From: Myxocyprinus asiaticus
Lineage: Eukaryota > Chordata > Actinopteri > Cypriniformes > Catostomidae
Assembly: GCF_019703515.2 (NCBI RefSeq)
Contig: NC_059382.1
Coordinates: 15,727,001-15,791,000 of the forward strand
DNA: 64,000 nt
Direction of reading: 5' to 3'
The position numbers were made by a program, and so were the translations under genes. The notes beneath the pieces are model-generated. The model ran no database searches, was not told where the DNA came from, and was given only the letters and a program-made list of their open reading frames with translations. This document shows positions 57,780 to 64,000 of the stretch, piece after piece. Position 1 is the stretch's first letter; each line of letters opens with the position of its first letter.

Positions 57780-58740
57780 TGTGACATGGCATGGCTCAGC
57801 AGCAGTCTGGAATCAGACTCATCTGGTGCAGTGTCTGCCACCAGCTGGCCAACCCCTCCCCTCACCTCATCTGATCAATGGGGACTGTTTGGATTAGCAC
57901 TAAAAACTCTAACTGCAGTGATTAGAAAACACATTAGTGTTGATCAATTAGGAGGCAAACGCTTCTCTTAATAATTGATGGGGCAAGGCAATTTACACAC
58001 AGTCAGTTAGTGGGCTTGTCAGAGCATTCTCCAAAGGGCCCAACAAACACAGGCGCCACAAGGTATTGACGCTGCCACTTGGCCTGAATACGTGATTAAG
58101 CTCTCTGGGGCCTTGGCAGACAGACACACACATACAGAACACATACAAACACTTACCCACACACACTTACACGGCACAGCTCACTCCATTAAGTGAGAAC
58201 TAGAGGAGACTCTACTTAAGCTGTGCTATCCACTTTCCCCAAATATAGTTTACAACTGTATAGGTCCGAAAACAGAACCCTGAGGCACCCCGCTCACGCA
58301 GACTTGTTGCTGCCGCAATGACGTTTCTTTTTTTGCCCACATCCCACTCATTTACACAACTTGAGCCTTGCAAGAATTCAATTTTCCAAAAGGCTCCCTC
58401 CCCCTCCCTTTTGTGATTGGGTTACAGGATTGATGGGAGATGGCCCCGCTGGCCCCCAGACGGCCGCACTCAGAGCCACTCAGTACAGCGACCGTGTGTC
58501 AGAGCAGAGGAGATGGTTATAAATCACAGCCCCGTCTGCAGACGGCCTGTCTGCGTATCAAGGTTTTTTAACCTTGTTTTCCTCCCCACTAACCTTTGCT
58601 GTGTTCTTTTTTATGTATACCATTAAGGCTAATGGCACTTCTCTCACGTAAGCCGTTAGCGCTCATTAGGCGGTGATCAGGCCGGTGGCCGGGGAATACA
58701 GATGTGGGCTTAATAAATCAATTAAGCAAGCAGGAGAGAA
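57780..58740. promoter_or_regulatory. Candidate conserved non-coding block
   Basis: Repeat-free, mixed composition. Homeodomain-like words (TTAATAATTGATGG, TTGATCAATTAGGAGG, AATAAATCAATTAAGCAAGC) sit next to GC-rich parts (GGCCCCGCTGGCCCCCAGAC, GGCGGTGATCAGGCCGGTGG). Texture suggests constraint; no comparison could be made. Confidence 0.28.
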
Positions 58741-59879
58741 GACTGGAACCATATGAAAGGTTAAGCACCAAGGTTCTGGCACCACTAACTGAACTCTAGT
58801 GGGTCTTAGAAACACTCTGGACTATGTTGAGGTCACTCTGGGACTCTGACGTTATATGGTGAATAAAATGGGTAGAAGAGCCCACATTATGAGCTTCAAT
58901 ACAAGCAGAGCAAACAGGACAGAAAGCATGGCAGAACGTACACAAATAAATGCACACAGCCAGCAAACATTAGGTCTAACATCATTCTTACACTTTACAG
59001 CACAAAGCTCTGTTAAGCTGCAGTTAAAGCTCATGCCAACACAAAGTTTTTGAAAAGAGACTATGCATAAATGAATGTGAGAAGACTTGCAAGATTTATA
59101 GACCACTGGGCAAATAATTGCTGGATATAAAAATCTGATCATTCTGAATTTCCTTGAAGTTCTGCATTTTTTCAAAAAAGGGCATTACAACCTTTGGCTA
59201 GTGAAAAGTTTAGAACGCTAATATGAATCGATCGTTTCATTGGCATGTTGAATAATTTTTACATGCAGTGGAGATCCAAAGCTGATGCCTTTCTGGCCCC
59301 AAAATGCCAACTGTGCAAAGACAGTTTTAAATGTCAGATCTTGCCAAAGAATGGCTGGCTTTAATCAATATAAAAAACCAAAAGAAAAAATGTACATAAG
59401 AATGCAAAGTCTGTCAGAATGATATACAGTGAATAAAGCATCTGTTGGACAAAAGTCAGCATTCCCATTATGGTGTGTTATACAGTGGTCATAAAAGTAT
59501 TTTAGATACTTAAGCTACATTTAAAACGTATGAATTACGATAACAAAATATCAAAAGTGGTATCTGCAAGCAAATTATGCTAGACCTTTTTTAAAACTAG
59601 ACAATTTCTAGTGGAAGTATGTTGTGCATTATCCTCAAGTTCACACAGGTGACCTAACTACAGGTGTAGTGTAGTCTGACATACATAAAGTGTCCAAAAA
59701 CTTTGCCTTCATTTTGAGTTTTTATTCTGTAAAACATTTTCAACACTTACTTTTGTAAAATGTTTGGCTTGAAAGGTGTGCTTGAGCATTCTATCTTTAA
59801 AATAAATATAAATATATTGATTTTTAATATTTAATCAAATATTTTGTTATCTAATCCTACGACATTCACACATTTGAAT

Positions 59880-60072
59880 TTTTTTTTTCTCCATAGCCAT
59901 ATGACTTACTTTCTTCCAAGAAATACCAAAGATGTTAGGTAGAATGATTCACATTCATTGTATGGGAAATAGATCCAGTGAAAGTGAATGGTGACTGAGA
60001 CTAACAAACTGCCATTTTTCTCCAAAGAACAACATGAGGGTAAGTGAATTTCTTAGTAAACTATCCCTTAAA
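59880..60072 (+). mobile_element. TTAA-family MITE remnant (right part)
   Basis: CATATGACTTACTTTCTTCC, GTGAATGGTGACTGAGAC and ACAACATGAGGGTAAGTGAA then AACTATCCCTTAA: the right half of a family copy, ending about 75 bp downstream of the BCAS3 exon at 60147. Confidence 0.7.
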
Positions 60073-60110
60073 GTGTCCAAATAATCATGGGTCTACTGTA
60101 CATGAGTTCA

Positions 60111-60230
<120 letters not shown>

Positions 60231-60235
60231 CTACA

Positions 60236-60236
<1 letters not shown>

Positions 60237-60300
<64 letters not shown>
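60237..60300 (+). repeat. (CA)32 microsatellite at a BCAS3 splice acceptor
   Basis: An uninterrupted CA tract that reads (TG)n on the minus strand and ends six bases before the first base of the exon at 60230 (TG repeat, then GTGTAG, then exon). It occupies the polypyrimidine-tract position. Confidence 0.97.
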
Positions 60301-60303
<3 letters not shown>

Positions 60304-60732
60304 ACAGAACAGAGACACATTATCAACCAGAACCTTTCAGCTCCCCGGCACTCATTAACCCACAGAGGACTGTCACAGCCCGCGCCAGGACGTCTGCAAG
60401 CGGGCACGGTGAGTAAGAGGAGGAGGATGCCATTAGGACAGCAAATAGTTCTTCAAAACCCATTCTACGATGCACTCTCTCTAGGGTCTCTGTCCCAGAC
60501 CTATTCAACACTTCAGCTGCTATTGGCCAGAAACTCATTACCTTTACCCAGACACACTGTCCCATCTGTCCATTATTAGGCAGCAACTGGTCTCTCTAAG
60601 GCAAACAAACTGCACCCATTACATGAATGACAATGAATCAAGGGTCTACTTAATAATAATATGTCACATTACATTGTTAGTTCCTGTCCATTTGACATAG
60701 ATTGTCTGAATAATGATCTGCACAACAATTCA

Positions 60733-62045
<1,313 letters not shown>

Positions 62046-62047
62046 TA

Positions 62048-63630
62048 CAGGTGCATCTCAATAAATTAGAATGTCGTGGAAAAGTTCATTTATTTCAGTA
62101 ATTCAACTCAAATTGTGAAACTCGTGTATTAAATAAATTCAGTGCACACAGACTGAAGTAGTTTAAGTCTTTGGTTCTTTTAATTGTGATGATTTTGGCT
62201 CACATTTAACAAAAACCCACCAGTTCACTATCTCAAAAAATTAGAATACATCATAAGACCAATAAAAAAAAATTGTTTTAGTGAATTGTTGGCCTTCAGG
62301 AAAGTATGTTCATTTACTGTATATGTACTCAATACTTGGTAGGGGCTCCTTTTGCTTTAATTACTGCCTCAATTTGGCGTGGCATGGAGGTGATCAGTTT
62401 GTGGCACTGCTGAGGTGGTATGGAAGCCCAGGTTTCTTTGACAGTGGCCTTCAGCTCATCTGCATTTTTTGGTCTCTTGTTTCTCATTTTCCTCTTGACA
62501 ATACCCCATAGATTCTCTATGGGGTTCAGGTCTGGTGAGTTTGCTGGCCAGTCAAGCACACCAACACCATGGTCATTTAACCAACTTTTGGTGCTTTTGG
62601 CAGTGTGGGCAGGTGCCAAATCCTGCTGGAAAATGAAATCAGCATCTTTAAAAAGCTGGTCAGCAGAAGGAAGCATGAAGTGCTCCAAAATTTCTTGGTA
62701 AATGGGTGCAGTGACTTTGGTTTTCAAAAAACACAATGGACCAACACCAGCAGATGACATTGCACCCCAAATCATCACAAACTGTGGAAACTTAACACTG
62801 GACTTCAAGCAACTTGGGCTATGAGCTTCTCCACCCTTCCTCCAGACTCTAGGACCTTGGTTTCCAAATGAAATACAAAACTTGCTCTCATCTGAAAAGA
62901 GGACTTTGGACCACTGGGCAACAGTCCAGTTCTTCTTCTCCTTAGCCCAGGTAAGACGCCTCTGACATTGTCTGTGGTTCAGGAGTGGCTTATCAAGAGG
63001 AATACGACAACTGTAGCCAAATTCTTTGACATGTCTGTGTGTGGTGGCTCTTGATGCCTTGACCCCAGCCTCAGTCCATTCCTTGTGAAGTTCACCCAAA
63101 TTCTTGAATCGATTTTGCTTGACAATCCTCATAAGGCTGCGGTTCTCTCGGTTGGTTGTGCATCTTTTTCTTCCACACTTTTTCCTTCCACTCAACTTTG
63201 TTAACATGCTTGGATACAGCACTCTGTGAACAGCCAGCTTCTTTGGCAATTAATGTTTGTGGCTTACCCTCCTTGTGAAGGGTGTCAATGATTGTCTTCT
63301 GGACAACTGTCAGATCAGCAGTCTTCCCCATGATTGTGTAGCCTAGTGAACCAAACTGAGAGACCATTTTGAAGGCTCAGGAAACCTTTGCAGGTGTTTT
63401 GAGCTGATTAGCTGATTGGCATGTCACCATATTCTAATTTGTTGAGATAGTGAATTGGTGGGTTTTTGTTAAATGTGAGCCAAAATCATCACAATTAAAA
63501 GAACCAAAGACTTAAACTATTTCAGTCTGTGTGCATTGAATTTATTTAATACACGAGTTTCACAATTTGAGTTGAATTACTGAAATAAATGAACTTTTCC
63601 ACGACATTCTAATTTATTGAGATGTACCTG
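62048..63630 (-). mobile_element. Tc1-like transposon, complete, nearly intact
   Basis: 1583 bp from CAGGTGCATCTCAATAAATT to AATTTATTGAGATGTACCTG, with TA on both sides (62046-62047, 63631-63632). The inverted repeats extend about 200 bp at each end (to about 62255 and from about 63430) and differ by only a handful of bases by eye, e.g. GTGCATC versus GTACATC. The coding region is on the minus strand with one frameshift. This is the youngest-looking autonomous-type element here. Confidence 0.95.
62329..63331 (-). pseudogene. Tc1-family transposase, single frameshift
   Basis: The start chosen is the ATG at 63331 (MGKTADLTVVQKTIIDTLHK), the conserved MGKT-type start of this family. The first frame carries the first HTH (AKEAGCSQSAVSKHVNK); the frame then changes by one base near 63200 and the second frame runs uninterrupted to the stop at 62329. 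That part has GRKKCGRKRC (hook-like basic motif), a second HTH (ASRATTHRHVKEFG) and the DD34E catalytic motifs: FSDESKF, FIFQQDLAPAHTAKS and [16 protein letters not shown]. The tail ends KGAPTKY, a normal C-terminus. Total length fits about 333 residues. As it stands the DNA-binding and catalytic parts are not translated together. Confidence 0.93.
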
Positions 63631-63790
63631 TATTATGATATACTGCGGATCAAAAACAAAAAAATTATTTGTTAATTTAATAATTATTACATTTTTAATT
63701 CATGAACATTTATTTTATTTTAGTTTTTCAAAATATGTTAGTGTTTAATTTTATTTCAGTTAATGAAAATATTTAAATGTAGTATTCGTT

Positions 63791-64000
63791 AATGCTGAAA
63801 ATAAACTGGTGCATGCTGTATTTAATACCTCTTCGAAGACCAACTTCCTAGCTAATATTGTTAGATGCCTTCTGACTCTCACTTTAAAAAATATGTCTAG
63901 TCTTAGTCTTTTTACGTAGAGTATGCTTTAGGGATGCGATTAATGATGTAAGGGGTAATTGGCTGCGCCCGTTTCCTGTGCCACAGACATTGACGGGGAA
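63791..64000. other. Intron edge, nothing recognised
   Basis: The final 210 bp contain no exon or repeat I can identify. Confidence 0.5.

Overview
This window looks like nuclear DNA from a teleost fish, most probably a cyprinid-type species. It is AT-rich, intron-dominated and full of Tc1/mariner-like, hAT-like and TTAA-flanked repeats and CA/TA microsatellites. The organism call rests on repeat style, mainly the many copies of an element ending in GGGATAGTTCACCC that I associate with cyprinids, and on a vertebrate gene. No species can be named from this alone.

The only protein-coding gene I can support is BCAS3, on the minus strand. Seven internal exons run from right to left: 60935-60859, 60230-60147, 57021-56851, 54161-54068, 35613-35480, 29507-29243 and 13690-13543. 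All have GT donors and AG acceptors. Their phases chain without a break (973 nt, 323 whole codons plus two at the edges shared with exons outside), and the protein follows vertebrate BCAS3 closely. The 5' exons lie beyond position 64000 and the 3' exons before position 1. The encoded part is the C-terminal side of the WD40-like propeller and the start of the BCAS3 domain.

The rest is intron. At 6.3-8.8 kb there is a non-autonomous hAT-like element with an 8-bp target duplication and an internal minisatellite. At 16.9-17.4 kb there is a tRNA-derived SINE. At 22.0-26.5 kb five decayed Tc1-like elements stand in a row, separated mostly by TA/CA microsatellites. At 38.1-43.2 kb is a nest of elements: a Tc1-like MITE, a palindromic Tc1 derivative that itself carries a solo LTR, and a Sleeping-Beauty-like element missing its right terminus. 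At 62.05-63.63 kb is a young-looking Tc1 element with about 200-bp nearly identical inverted repeats and a transposase broken by a single frameshift. TTAA-flanked MITEs of one family recur through the window.

The most interesting points are a (TG)32 tract filling the position of the polypyrimidine tract at one BCAS3 acceptor (60237-60300); a solo LTR whose empty site survives in the opposite arm of the palindrome it entered; a TTAA element that landed in the DLNPIE motif of a Tc1 transposase; and several repeat-poor intronic blocks that could be conserved regulatory DNA, since BCAS3 neighbours TBX2/TBX4 in vertebrates. I found no bacterial-type system, CRISPR array or intact additional gene.
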